From: an uncultured Microbulbifer sp.
GTDB lineage: Bacteria; Pseudomonadota; Gammaproteobacteria; Pseudomonadales; Cellvibrionaceae
Direction of reading: 5' to 3'
DNA: 64,000 nucleotides
Assembly (NCBI RefSeq): GCF_947498635.1
Contig: NZ_CANMKV010000002.1
Location: forward strand, 124,001 to 188,000
Shown here: piece by piece, positions 26,750 to 35,862 of the stretch
Layout of the letters: every line of letters starts with the position of its first letter
Numbering within the stretch: the stretch's first letter is position 1
The notes under the pieces: model-generated
What the model saw: the letters and a program-made list of their open reading frames with translations, nothing else
The model's database searches: none
What the model was told of the DNA's origin: nothing
Program-made: the position numbers and the translations under genes

Positions 26750-27619
26750 ATGGCTACAAAAAAAGCACCTGCAGTCGCCACTAGCGATGTTGCACAAATG
26801 GAAGCGGAGCTGCGCTCCCTTACCGCCAAACTGGAAACTGCCCGTCTCAAGCAAGAGAAGGACACAGCCGCTAAAGCAGAAAAGTTGGCAAATAGTGCCA
26901 AGAAAGCTGCAGCGAAAGCGAAAGCAACTCAAGATAAAGTTGCTACCGTACGCGCTAAGAAGAAAACCCCCGCACAGCAAAGCCAGCTGAAAAAAGCTCG
27001 CGAAGCTGCCGCAGAGGCCAAAACAGCCGCTGCTGAGGCCAAGACTGCCGCTGCAGAAGCTAAAGATGAGCTGGCAACCCTTAAAGCGGCCAACAAGCTT
27101 GCCGCTAAAGTCGCCAAGATTGTCGCCAAAGAAGAAGCGGCAATTGCCAAGAAGCTAGCCGCTGACGAGAAGAAAAAAGCTGCAGCTGAAGCCAAAAAAG
27201 CTGGCGCTACTGCCAAAAAGAAAAAAGCTACTACCGCAAAGAAAAAGCCTGGCCGCCCAGCCAAGGCTGCTAGTGCCGCGAAAAAGCCCGGCCGTCCGCC
27301 CAAAGCTGCTACCACTGCCTCTGAAGAATCCAAAAAGAAGCCTGGCCGCCCCGCTAAAAGCGAAGAAGCCAAGAAAAAGCCTGGTCGTCCCAAGAAAACT
27401 GAAAGCGCAGCCGCAGCAACTGAAGCTGCTCCTGTAAAGCGCGGCCGCGGCCGTCCGCCTAAGGCAGAAATCGCGAAAAAGAAGCCCGGTCGCCCGGCTA
27501 AAAGCGAAGAAGCAAAGAAAAAGCCTGGGCGCCCCAAAAAAGCTGAGGCCGCAGCCCCAGCAACAACTGATGCTGCTCCTGTAAAGCGCGGTCGCGGTCG
27601 TCCGCCCAAGGCAAAGTAA
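26750..27619 (+). CDS. Histone H1-like / AlgP-like Lys-Ala-rich DNA-binding protein
   Basis: 289 residues, almost entirely Lys, Ala, Glu, Pro, Arg and Gly. Residues 10-145 form a long charged helix with coiled-coil character (AAEAKTAAAEAKTAAAEAK). From residue 165 the tail has six KPGRP and two GRGRP AT-hook cores, the minor-groove-binding element of AlgP and eukaryotic HMGA/H1 tails. Family members bind DNA non-specifically and affect nucleoid structure or alginate and stress genes; here function is inferred. SD AGGGA. A structured leader RNA precedes it and a hairpin terminator follows. The repetitive tail is prone to length change. Confidence 0.88.
   Translation: MATKKAPAVATSDVAQMEAELRSLTAKLETARLKQEKDTAAKAEKLANSAKKAAAKAKATQDKVATVRAKKKTPAQQSQLKKAREAAAEAKTAAAEAKTAAAEAKDELATLKAANKLAAKVAKIVAKEEAAIAKKLAADEKKKAAAEAKKAGATAKKKKATTAKKKPGRPAKAASAAKKPGRPPKAATTASEESKKKPGRPAKSEEAKKKPGRPKKTESAAAATEAAPVKRGRGRPPKAEIAKKKPGRPAKSEEAKKKPGRPKKAEAAAPATTDAAPVKRGRGRPPKAK
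27332..27616 (+). repeat. Tandem duplication of an AT-hook block in the AlgP-like gene
   Basis: Two consecutive blocks, 27332-27475 and 27476-27616, each encode KKKPGRPAKSEEAKKKPGRP, a Ser/Ala-Pro linker and AAPVKRGRGRPPKA. The order and most residues are identical, so the tail grew by in-frame duplication of about 48 codons. Confidence 0.85.
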
Positions 27620-27656
27620 CACAGCCTATTAGCTGGAGCCCCTGCTTCAGCTAACT

Positions 27657-27682
27657 AGACCCCGGCAAGTCCGGGGTCTTAG
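27657..27682 (+). terminator. Terminator hairpin after the AlgP-like gene
   Basis: AGACCCCGG, loop CAAGT, CCGGGGTCT, then TA; strong GC stem 38 bases after the stop and just before the end of the converging kinase gene. T-run is minimal. Confidence 0.65.
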
Positions 27683-27687
27683 CCCCC

Positions 27688-28626
27688 TCACTCTCCACGC
27701 CCCCTGCTAAGCCAGCTCCCTTGTACACGGTGGTCCTCCCCTAGGAACAACACACAATCTGCCCATGTGGGCATATCAAGCATCAGATTTCGCGTTATCC
27801 GCTCGTAGTGCTCAATAAAGCGGTCCAACTCAACATCTTGCATCCCCGCCCCAGTCCGATCACGCAATTTTTTCTCTTGTAGTTTACGCCACATAAAAAT
27901 AGCCTCCATACCTGGCGCGCGCAGCATCACCATAGTATCTATCCAGTTAAACAACTCACGGTAGGGTCCCTCCAGCTGCCGGTTGATAAACTCTCTCCAA
28001 ACCCCAGAAGCATCTTCCGATCCCTCCAATGAATTAATAGGCTGTAAAGGGGTTGCCGATGGCCTTGCCCCAAGGCACCAACCTTCAAGCAGGACAATAT
28101 CTACCCTTCCTTTATGCACTGGCCATAAATCCTTGGGCACCCTTTCATCCTTCGATTTATCAAAACGTGGTAGGGGTATCCGGGATTGCTCATTGGATTT
28201 ACAAAGCGCAGCTAAAGTCTCCATGCCCAATGGCACATCGTGAGTACCCGGTACTCCGCGAGTGCGCAAAAGCGGGTGAATTTCGTGCGAGAGTTGACGT
28301 CGCTGGGACTGAGTCAGGTAGATATCGTCCAGGGAAAAGGTGCAACAGTTGAACCCCAGTTGTACAAGAGCTTGGCCAATAAACTCGGCCAACGTGGATT
28401 TACCCGTGCCCTGGCCACCACTAATTCCTACAACCAAAGTGTTGTTCGTTTGATGACTCTCAGCCAGCCATATTGCCAAAGGTAGGTAATAGGCCTCTAT
28501 ATCCCGATAAAATTCTGCCGGCAACCGGTGCTGCTGAATAAAGTCCTCAATCATCGAGCGCAGCCGTCCTTCGGCGAGTCTACGGCTGCGACCGGTAATT
28601 TCTCCCGGCCAGTGATTCATCCCCAT
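27688..28626 (-). CDS. P-loop kinase, probable D-glycerate 3-kinase (GLYK/Tda10 family)
   Basis: 312 residues from ATG 28626 (another ATG at 28620; an upstream in-frame ATG at 28680 would run into the preceding terminator). Walker A GISGGQGTGKSTLAEF, then SLDDIYLTQSQRRQL, RTRGVPGTHDVPLGM, LPRFDKSKDERVPK and VLLEGWCLGARP: the motif order of glycerate 3-kinases and yeast Tda10, related to phosphoribulokinase/uridine kinase folds. Would phosphorylate glycerate with ATP in the cytoplasm. No glycerate-pathway neighbour to confirm the substrate. Confidence 0.85.
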   Translation of the reverse strand: MGMNHWPGEITGRSRRLAEGRLRSMIEDFIQQHRLPAEFYRDIEAYYLPLAIWLAESHQTNNTLVVGISGGQGTGKSTLAEFIGQALVQLGFNCCTFSLDDIYLTQSQRRQLSHEIHPLLRTRGVPGTHDVPLGMETLAALCKSNEQSRIPLPRFDKSKDERVPKDLWPVHKGRVDIVLLEGWCLGARPSATPLQPINSLEGSEDASGVWREFINRQLEGPYRELFNWIDTMVMLRAPGMEAIFMWRKLQEKKLRDRTGAGMQDVELDRFIEHYERITRNLMLDMPTWADCVLFLGEDHRVQGSWLSRGRGE

Positions 28627-28639
28627 AATTTCCGTCCAG

Positions 28640-28667
28640 ACAAAGAAACGGGGGCTATAGCCCCCGA
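28640..28667 (-). terminator. Terminator between the RND operon and the kinase gene
   Basis: Perfect 18-base palindrome CGGGGGCTATAGCCCCCG at 28649-28666; on the minus strand it is followed by TTTCTTTG. Ends transcription of the RND operon just before the kinase start. Confidence 0.8.
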
Positions 28668-28704
28668 AAGTTGTGATCACAAAACCTATTCACCCAAGCA
28701 AAAT

Positions 28705-31700
28705 TTACTGCATTTGGGAAGTTGCCATATTCCTCCAGGAAAATTTCTCCCGCAAATGCCCCGGCAAAACTAAAAGCACCGGGGTCACCAATAGTGTGAG
28801 CAGCGTGGAAAAGGACAAGCCATATACAATCGCGCTAGCTAGCTTGACCCAGAATGAAGCGATTACACCGTCGACCACAATATTTCGCCCCACCATATCC
28901 ACACTCACCCCGAGAGCAAGTGGCAACAAACCCAGAATGGTGGTCGCGGTGGTGAGAAATACCGGACGCAACCGTTGGGTGGATGCCTTGAGTGCCGCCT
29001 GTGCCGTAGTAAGTTCCGGCTCACTCTTGCGCACAAAGTTGTAGGTATCAATCAATACAATATTGTTGTTAACCACAATGCCCGCGAGCGCAACGATTCC
29101 TACCCCGGTCATAATGACACTGAACGTACTTTGGCTGAGCAACAGACCCAGAATCACACCAATCGTCGACATAATTACTGAAGACAGGATCAACAATGAT
29201 TGATAAAAGCTGTTGAACTGAGTCACCAGCAGGATAAACATCAGAAATAGAGCAAGCAGAAAAGCAACGCCTAAAAACTGAAAGGACTCACTCTGTTCTT
29301 CATCGGCGCCACGAAAAAGTAGCTCCACACTCGGATTTACCGGATTTTTCTCGAGCCAAGCCCGTATTTCTTTCACCTTATCATCCGGCAGTATTCCCTC
29401 CTGAGCATCGGCTTTAATCTGCATGCGGGTAATACCATCAATCCGTTCAATCTTGTCCACTTTAGGCATAGCCGCCTTGTGTACAAAACTGCTGATGGGT
29501 ACGGTGCCGCGAGGAGTATTTACCTTGAGTTGATCCAGCGCAGCGATACCTCTAGCACTTTGTGGATAACGAATACGGATATCCACCTCCTCATCGGTAT
29601 CATCGGGACGATATTCCGCTACACGCACACCATTGGTGACCAGCTGCACCGCACGCCCGACTTCGGTAAGGTCTGCCCCATAAAGTGCCGCCTTGGCGCG
29701 ATCCACCCGCACTTCCCATTGAATACCCGGTAGTGGAGCGGTATTGACAATATCCCGCAAACCATTGAAATCATCTTCCATGGCCCGGTGCAAACGCCAA
29801 GTTTCCGCCAATAGTTGCTCGTAATCCTGTCCGCGCAATTCCAACACAATATCCTTACCCACCGGCGGCCCACCCTCCATAACATTGGCTGTCACCTTGA
29901 TGCCGGCAAAATCGGCTGTGCGCGAGCGAATATCCGCAAAGACTTCACGGCTGCGTCGCTCGCGCTCTTCAGCGGGTAATAATTCCACCAACATATTGGC
30001 AATCTGATCTGGCGCGCGATCAGAGTTCCCGGAAATACCACCGGAACCAATGGTCGTATGGGCAATTCTTACTTCGGGAATACTGAGAACGGCTTTTTCC
30101 ACCTGAGCCACAAGGACCTTCTTTTCCGCCATGGACAAATTGCCCTGGGCCCGTATCTCCACATTGCCGTATTGCTCTTCGGTTTCTGTAAAAAATTCAA
30201 CCCCGGCCCCATAGCGACCAAACGCAATAAAAATGGCAACCAGTAGGAAAATGGTGGTGGCAAACGCCATGGCTGGACGCCGGAGAACAAATGCCAGTAG
30301 GCGGGCATAGTAGCCAGTAATTCCCGGCAATTTCGTGGGCTGCCCCTCCTCTAACTGTTTTAGGTAACTGCGTGTTGAGGAGGTCAGGTTACTCTTACCG
30401 AAAAGAGAGCCCAACACCGGGGCAAAAAAGAGCGCGTATAAAAGCGATCCCGCCAATACCGCAAATACGGTAACCGGCAGATAACGCATAAACTCTCCAA
30501 CGACCCCCGGCCAGAGCATGATCGGCAGAAAAGCGGCGAGCGTGGTCGCCGTAGAGGCCACCACCGGCCAAAACATCCGGCTGACAGAAGCGATGTACGC
30601 GTTGCGGGCGGACATGCCCTCCGCCATCTTGCGATCGGCAAATTCGGTGATCACGATGGAGCCATCGATCAACATGCCGAGAGCCAGCAACATGCCGAAC
30701 ATCACCATAAAATTGAAAGAGTAACCAAGATACCAAGTGACTATAGAGCCAAATAACAGTGAGAACGGCACCCCCAGCCCCACCAAGATACCGGAGCGGA
30801 AACCTAGTGCCGCCACCACAATAATCATGACCAGCAGCATCGCGGTGAGAATATTGCCCTGCATCTCACTGACCATATCCCGCGCAAAATTGGATTGGTC
30901 GAAGACAAATTCCACATCCACACCGCGAGGCAGCGCGCCCATCTCTGCCAGCACTACCGCTCTAACCCGGTCGGCCACATTGACAGAGCTGGCGTCGTTG
31001 CGCTTTTCAACATTAATCGCCAGGCCGGGGCGACCGTTGATACTGGTATAACTCACCGCATCCTTAAAGGTGCGTCGAATATCGGTGACATCGCCCAAGG
31101 TCACCACTCCATCTGTGGAATTTTTCAGGGGGATCTCATAGACATCTTGTGCGTTCTCGATCAGGCCCGGAACCTTGACGGAAAAACGCCCCCGATTCGT
31201 ATCCAACTCACCCGCTGGAATTAACAGGTTATTACCCAGTACCGCATTGATCAGCTCGGCACTGGTGACCTGATAGTGTTCCAGGCGCACGGGATCAATA
31301 ATTGCTTCAACCACCTCCTCGCGATTCCCGTGTAAATCCGCACTTAGCACATCACTGATATTTTCAATTTTGCGCTTTAGCTGTTGGGCACTGCTGAGTA
31401 ATACCCGCTCGCTGACTTTTTCTCCCGAAAGAGTAACCACAATCGTGGGAAAAGGTTGGGCCGATGCCTCTTCAACCACTGGCTCCTCCGCATCTCGCGG
31501 CAATTGTGCGCGGGCACGTTCCACGGCGTTGCGAATATCATCTACCGCATCATCCACATCAATCGCAGAGTCAAATTCCACCACAATATAAGCCAGGGAC
31601 TCGCGGGCTACCGCAATCACCTCGACAACGCCCTCCACTGCGCGGATTTCCTGCTCCAGGGGACGGACCAGTAAACGTACTCCATCCTCGGGGGAAATCC

Positions 31701-31857
31701 CCTCATGGGTCACCTGGACCATAACAAATGGTGGATTTACTTCAGGACTGGACTCAATCGTCATAGCGCCACGAGCAACAAGCCCCACCAAGACAATCAG
31801 TAACATCAGGCAAATAGCACTGCGATTGCGCTCAATCGCACTCTCCAATAATTTCAT
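28705..31857 (-). CDS. RND-family efflux pump, inner-membrane permease
   Basis: 1050 residues, full length for AcrB/MexB-type permeases: an N-terminal helix (AICLMLLIVLVGLVARGAM), two large periplasmic loops and two blocks of helices (LLVMIIVVAALGFRSGILVG; FLLALFLMFILLVTQFNSFY; IVVNNNIVLIDTYN). Helix 4 reads LALGMLIDGSIVITEF, so only one of the two adjacent Asp of AcrB is kept (Asp-Gly in place of Asp-Asp), as in some heavy-metal or lipid-type RNDs. It follows the adaptor gene by two bases. No outer-membrane factor gene is present. Substrate unknown. Confidence 0.93.
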   Translation of the reverse strand: MKLLESAIERNRSAICLMLLIVLVGLVARGAMTIESSPEVNPPFVMVQVTHEGISPEDGVRLLVRPLEQEIRAVEGVVEVIAVARESLAYIVVEFDSAIDVDDAVDDIRNAVERARAQLPRDAEEPVVEEASAQPFPTIVVTLSGEKVSERVLLSSAQQLKRKIENISDVLSADLHGNREEVVEAIIDPVRLEHYQVTSAELINAVLGNNLLIPAGELDTNRGRFSVKVPGLIENAQDVYEIPLKNSTDGVVTLGDVTDIRRTFKDAVSYTSINGRPGLAINVEKRNDASSVNVADRVRAVVLAEMGALPRGVDVEFVFDQSNFARDMVSEMQGNILTAMLLVMIIVVAALGFRSGILVGLGVPFSLLFGSIVTWYLGYSFNFMVMFGMLLALGMLIDGSIVITEFADRKMAEGMSARNAYIASVSRMFWPVVASTATTLAAFLPIMLWPGVVGEFMRYLPVTVFAVLAGSLLYALFFAPVLGSLFGKSNLTSSTRSYLKQLEEGQPTKLPGITGYYARLLAFVLRRPAMAFATTIFLLVAIFIAFGRYGAGVEFFTETEEQYGNVEIRAQGNLSMAEKKVLVAQVEKAVLSIPEVRIAHTTIGSGGISGNSDRAPDQIANMLVELLPAEERERRSREVFADIRSRTADFAGIKVTANVMEGGPPVGKDIVLELRGQDYEQLLAETWRLHRAMEDDFNGLRDIVNTAPLPGIQWEVRVDRAKAALYGADLTEVGRAVQLVTNGVRVAEYRPDDTDEEVDIRIRYPQSARGIAALDQLKVNTPRGTVPISSFVHKAAMPKVDKIERIDGITRMQIKADAQEGILPDDKVKEIRAWLEKNPVNPSVELLFRGADEEQSESFQFLGVAFLLALFLMFILLVTQFNSFYQSLLILSSVIMSTIGVILGLLLSQSTFSVIMTGVGIVALAGIVVNNNIVLIDTYNFVRKSEPELTTAQAALKASTQRLRPVFLTTATTILGLLPLALGVSVDMVGRNIVVDGVIASFWVKLASAIVYGLSFSTLLTLLVTPVLLVLPGHLREKFSWRNMATSQMQ

Positions 31858-31859
31858 CG

Positions 31860-33056
31860 CTATTTGCCCTCTTGTGGGGATTGCTCCTGGGAAGCGGGCA
31901 TTAATACCGGCTCGGGGGCAACATCGAAAGGCAGGGACGGCTCCTCACCTTTTGGCTCGGGGAAGTACATATCGACACGAACAATATCCCCCTGACTCAC
32001 ATATTCCTGACCGACGGTAATCAGTGTGACCGGGTCCGGAAGACCACTCACCCAAACACCCTCCTCACCATCACCTACCAGAGTGACATTAATAAAATGG
32101 ACCTGGTTATTCTCGTCGAGGGTACGCACACCCAGAGTCCCACGATCATCCAGCGTCAGCAGAGAAGAATTTATGTAGTGTGCCAGCACTTCCCCAGTGG
32201 GTAGGGCCAAGCGGCCACTCAATCCCCCGCGCAGTAGAATACCGGGATTGTTCACCGCCACTTCAACCCGGTAGGCCCGGGTAATCTCTTGGGCCTGCTG
32301 GCTGATATAGCGCAGTTTGCCCTGCACAGGAATACCCCGCTGTAACTGCGCACTGGCGGGACCCGCGGGAATCAAGTTGCCCACCTGGTTTTCCGAAACC
32401 TCGCCAACCACCAGTAACGGGTCCAGGTCCAGCAGGGTCGCGCACTCTTCTCCCCGCCGGATAAAGTCACCCAGCTCCACGGCACGCTGATTTACGACGC
32501 CATCGAAAGGTGCGCGGATTTTCAGGTTATCCACCATCACCTTCGCCTGGGTAAAATCCGCCCTCGCCTGAGCCAGAGCCACCCCCTGTTGGGCCATGGC
32601 TGTATCCGACTGCAGCCCTTTTTTCTTCAAGCGCTCGGCGCCGGTATAGTCCAGCTTCGCTTTATGCAGTGCCGCTTTGGCGAGGGCCAGTTTTTCCAGG
32701 CGGTCCTCTGCCTCAATTTCACAAATCACCGCCCCCTTTTGCACCAAGCTGCCCTCAGGAACTGGAAGCCGGGAAATAACACCGTCCAATTCCGCTCTCA
32801 GGCGCACACTGCGATTTGCTTCGGTATGGCCATTGACCAACACCCGCGTTGCATAGGACTGTGCCTCGATGCGCCGGGCCTGAACCCGCATCGCAACCTC
32901 CGAAGCAGGCCCCTCTTTTTCGTCGCTCACGGCACTGTTGCTCTTTTCCTCCTCTGGCAGCACTACCCCACTGAATAGCCAGACAATGGCCAGCAGGGTG
33001 ACGAGCAGAGCGATTCGATAATTTCGGTTAGACCAGATAGATACCAGTGCACGCAT
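31860..33056 (-). CDS. RND efflux periplasmic adaptor (membrane fusion protein)
   Basis: 398 residues from ATG 33056; the longer frame to 33125 has a poor N-terminus. One anchor helix (IALLVTLLAIVWLFSGVVL), then the lipoyl-like half-motifs VRLRAELDGVISRLPVPEGS and VDNLKIRAPFDGVVNQRAVE, an alpha-hairpin between them (LALAKAALHKAKLDYTGAER), and beta-barrel/membrane-proximal parts to a Pro-rich tail. Links the permease to an outer-membrane channel encoded elsewhere. First gene of the two-gene operon; its stop and the permease start are two bases apart. Confidence 0.92.
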   Translation of the reverse strand: MRALVSIWSNRNYRIALLVTLLAIVWLFSGVVLPEEEKSNSAVSDEKEGPASEVAMRVQARRIEAQSYATRVLVNGHTEANRSVRLRAELDGVISRLPVPEGSLVQKGAVICEIEAEDRLEKLALAKAALHKAKLDYTGAERLKKKGLQSDTAMAQQGVALAQARADFTQAKVMVDNLKIRAPFDGVVNQRAVELGDFIRRGEECATLLDLDPLLVVGEVSENQVGNLIPAGPASAQLQRGIPVQGKLRYISQQAQEITRAYRVEVAVNNPGILLRGGLSGRLALPTGEVLAHYINSSLLTLDDRGTLGVRTLDENNQVHFINVTLVGDGEEGVWVSGLPDPVTLITVGQEYVSQGDIVRVDMYFPEPKGEEPSLPFDVAPEPVLMPASQEQSPQEGK

Positions 33057-33338
33057 AAATAGAAACCTGTGAGGCACAAATAAAGCTGCCGGCAAAAGCG
33101 CTGGGCGGCGATTTGAGTAGACCAAATTTTACACAGCCCCGTCTTATTCCTGAATTGAATTCTTATGGAAATAGATCAGCCGACAAACTTAGGAGGCCAG
33201 TAACCACTGAGAGGCCGAGTCCATTCAGTATAAGAAGGAGCACCCCTTATGGGGCAACGCTACGAAAATTTGCGAAGATAAAGGGCGGAGGGTAGCCAGA
33301 CCCAGTCTGAGGCTCTGGCTCAGTGGTGTTTTTGGAAA

Positions 33339-34286
33339 TTAAGAGAGCATGGATTCCAGAAAACCTAGCATATCCGACTCATCATCGATCAATTCACCGG
33401 AACCAAATTCCGCATTCCAATCGAGAAGAATGCGCGCCAAGGCCCGAGCCTGAGCGGCCAGCGCTGTCAATTCCTGCCGGCAATTCTTCGGCCCCGTGTA
33501 CAACTTTAACTTGCGATGGCTATCCGCAAGCTGGTGGGCGGGATACTTGGAGCGGTACACCTCCAGCTTCCAGCGCAACGAATGCACCATATTGCGATAA
33601 AACGTTAATTTTGCGGGAAGCTGCAACAGGGAGAAGTCCTCCAAGTCACCAAACAGGGTGCAATCGAGCCCCAACACCTGGGTTTCACGGCTATTGTGGG
33701 CGGCAAAGACATTGGCACTACGGGGCTCCGCCAACAACATCGAAAGATCACCAAATAATTCTCCCGGCCGGATAACCGCCAGGGTGCGCTCGCCGGAGCT
33801 TCTATCCCCTTGACTGGCGGCCTCGACCTGTACCTGCAATTCACCGCGCAACAGGAAAAAAACCCACTGATCGACGTCCCCGGCGCGCAACAGTTGCTCC
33901 CCCGGCTCCAGGCTCAGGAGTCGGGAGCGCTTTAGCAGCACATCGTATTGCCATTCACTTGCCGCACGAATGTCACGAAAAAGATGAATGACATTTAGCA
34001 GTCTATCCACGGCTTCCCGTGGGTAGTCAATAAGGGGTTTAATTTCCATACATACCGCAAAATTAGTGAAAACCATTCCATTTTTCGCTAAGTGCCGCAA
34101 ATGCCACTCAACGATGCGCGATTCTAAACGATATCGGTCTGCCCCACCCAACAATGGGTATGACAATCGTTTCCCGCCGTAGGCTCTCAATGCCCTGAGT
34201 GGGGACATTCTAACCGCTCCAGGCTTGAACTCCATTGCAGTTGCAGTAGAGTTAGGCGAAGTGTTGAGCACAGTGTGCTCGCTCAC
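33339..34286 (-). CDS. Cyclic-nucleotide-binding-domain protein (Crp-like sensor, no HTH seen)
   Basis: 315 residues. A cNMP-binding beta-roll lies at about residues 110-200: SLEPGEQLLRAGDVDQWVFF, LLRGELQVQVEA, RPGELFGDLSMLLAEPRSAN. The phosphate-binding cassette normally has Gly-Glu-x-x-Gly-Glu...Arg; here ELFGDLSML...PRSA retains Arg and an acidic residue, so binding is possible. The C-terminal third is helical (FYRNMVHSLRWKLEVYRSKY) but I see no clear helix-turn-helix, so this may be a signalling or scaffold protein and not a transcription factor. Divergent from the chalcone-isomerase/TonB gene. Confidence 0.75.
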   Translation of the reverse strand: MSEHTVLNTSPNSTATAMEFKPGAVRMSPLRALRAYGGKRLSYPLLGGADRYRLESRIVEWHLRHLAKNGMVFTNFAVCMEIKPLIDYPREAVDRLLNVIHLFRDIRAASEWQYDVLLKRSRLLSLEPGEQLLRAGDVDQWVFFLLRGELQVQVEAASQGDRSSGERTLAVIRPGELFGDLSMLLAEPRSANVFAAHNSRETQVLGLDCTLFGDLEDFSLLQLPAKLTFYRNMVHSLRWKLEVYRSKYPAHQLADSHRKLKLYTGPKNCRQELTALAAQARALARILLDWNAEFGSGELIDDESDMLGFLESMLS

Positions 34287-34391
34287 ACTTTAAATGCGCA
34301 CTCTTTCATCTGACGTGTGTGCACTGGGGAGGGGCCCCTCAATCTTAATTACCGGAGCCTGTGTGTCCGGACATTCAGACACCATAGAACA

Positions 34392-35630
34392 ATGAAATCG
34401 ATAAAAATTGTCTTCTCACTTTGGGTGTTTTCATTTGCTGTAACTGTATCAGCGGCACCACTCTTAAATGGCCTTGCGCTCGAACAACAGTTCAATAAAG
34501 AGCTCTATATCGCCGCTATCTACTCGGAAAACCTCTCGAACGACTCCGCCGGGCTGCTCAACAGTGACATTCCGCGCCGCCTGGAAGTGCGAGTATTGGC
34601 CAATAGCCTGCCCGCACGCCGTTTCCGTAACCAGTGGATGGAAAGTATTGCGATCAACAACAGCGGCAATACCTTGAGCAGCCAGGCGGAGACTATGGTG
34701 ACTTTCGCCAACCTGTTTAAAGGCCGCTTGCACCGGGGGGATCAGTTAGCCATCGACTTCGCCGCAGACACCGGGATTACCACTGTTTCTCTCAACGGAA
34801 TCACCCTGGGAGAGATTGCCGACCCAGCTTTCTTCAACACCCTAATGCGCGCCTGGATTGGCCCCGTACCTCCCTCAACAGATTTTCGCGACGGCCTCCT
34901 CGCCGCCGGTGATATCCCCGCTGCTCTGCGCACCAGTTTCGAAGCCCTAGAACCCACCAGTGAGCGCATCGCCGAACTGCAGTTAAAACAAATTGGCCAA
35001 GAAGAGGCCCTCGCCGCAACACAGACGCCCGAGAAAGACGAAGAATTATCCAAACCGAACCTGGTTGATGTCGATCTCGCCCCGCCCACAATGACCTTGA
35101 GCCCGGCGGTTCCCGCTACTTCTGAAGCCTTGGAAATCGTTGCGGAAAGTACACAGCAGGCTGCCCAGGCGGCCAGCGCCAATTCACTGGCGGAGGGAGA
35201 GCCCCTCGAACAACAAGGCAACAGTAACAGCGAGCCGACGAAATTGGCCGCAATCAGTCCCGGAAATGCAGCGGCCGCAGAAATCGATGAGGAGTTTGAA
35301 GAGGAAGAAGAGGCGCCTCTAACAGCTGGTATGATTCTCGCCCGCCAAATTTACGCCTCCACTCTACTGCGCCATACCTACAACCATATTCGCTACCCCA
35401 AGCGTGCCCAGGAACGTGGCCAGGAAGGCAGTGTACGCCTGAATGTGGTCATCAACTCCCGCGGCGAAGTGCAGGAGATCCTCGCGGTGCAAGAATCCCG
35501 TTTCGGCACCCTTAATCGTGAAGCCCAAGCAGCAGTGAAAAGGGCGGCCCCCTACCCGGCCGTGCCCTCGCAATTGGGTGAGGAGACGTTCAGTTTCTCC
35601 CTGCCAATTACCTTTAACCTACCGGATTGA
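34392..35630 (+). CDS. Chalcone-isomerase-like domain fused to a TonB C-terminal domain
   Basis: 412 residues from ATG 34392 (an upstream GTG-type frame to 34317 is not needed). Signal peptide KIVFSLWVFSFAVTVSAAP. Residues about 25-165 match the bacterial chalcone-isomerase-like fold: LEQQFNKELYIAAIYSENLS, RRLEVRVLANSLPARRFRNQ, FFNTLMRAWIGPVPPSTDFR. An acidic Ala/Pro/Glu linker follows (200-315), then a TonB C-terminal domain: RYPKRAQERGQEGSVRLNVV, SRGEVQEILAVQESRFGTLN, AAPYPAVPSQLG. No membrane anchor, so a free periplasmic protein. The combination is unusual; the chalcone-like domain in bacteria is a binding fold and not known to be catalytic. Confidence 0.82.
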   Translation: MKSIKIVFSLWVFSFAVTVSAAPLLNGLALEQQFNKELYIAAIYSENLSNDSAGLLNSDIPRRLEVRVLANSLPARRFRNQWMESIAINNSGNTLSSQAETMVTFANLFKGRLHRGDQLAIDFAADTGITTVSLNGITLGEIADPAFFNTLMRAWIGPVPPSTDFRDGLLAAGDIPAALRTSFEALEPTSERIAELQLKQIGQEEALAATQTPEKDEELSKPNLVDVDLAPPTMTLSPAVPATSEALEIVAESTQQAAQAASANSLAEGEPLEQQGNSNSEPTKLAAISPGNAAAAEIDEEFEEEEEAPLTAGMILARQIYASTLLRHTYNHIRYPKRAQERGQEGSVRLNVVINSRGEVQEILAVQESRFGTLNREAQAAVKRAAPYPAVPSQLGEETFSFSLPITFNLPD

Positions 35631-35644
35631 GCCGCTCTCTTGTT

Positions 35645-35670
35645 AAAGCCCCACTGTGTGGGGCTTTTTA
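35645..35670 (+). terminator. Rho-independent terminator
   Basis: AAAGCCCCAC, loop TGT, GTGGGGCTTT then TTA, 14 bases after the stop of the preceding gene. Confidence 0.9.
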
Positions 35671-35862
35671 TTACCCTGGCCGATGAACCCGACACACAAT
35701 ACTCGCGTCGACACCTCCACTGACCAAGTATTTCACAGACTCGCATCCGCCATTGGCCGCAGCCCATCCGCGGCTAAACGCAGCGGCCTTGCCTAACCTC
35801 ACGGTCACCTTTTACCATGTAGGTTTGATTCAATTGAACAAAATTTAGCCAGAAGAGCCGAA

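Noticed and set aside
26929-27622. Two long minus-strand frames opposite the AlgP-like gene
   Set aside because: Low-complexity antisense of a Lys/Ala-rich repeat; no independent evidence of coding.
33294-33333. Hairpin followed by T-run at AGCCAGA/TCTGGCT
   Set aside because: No plus-strand gene ends upstream, and on the minus strand it lacks a T-run; function unclear.
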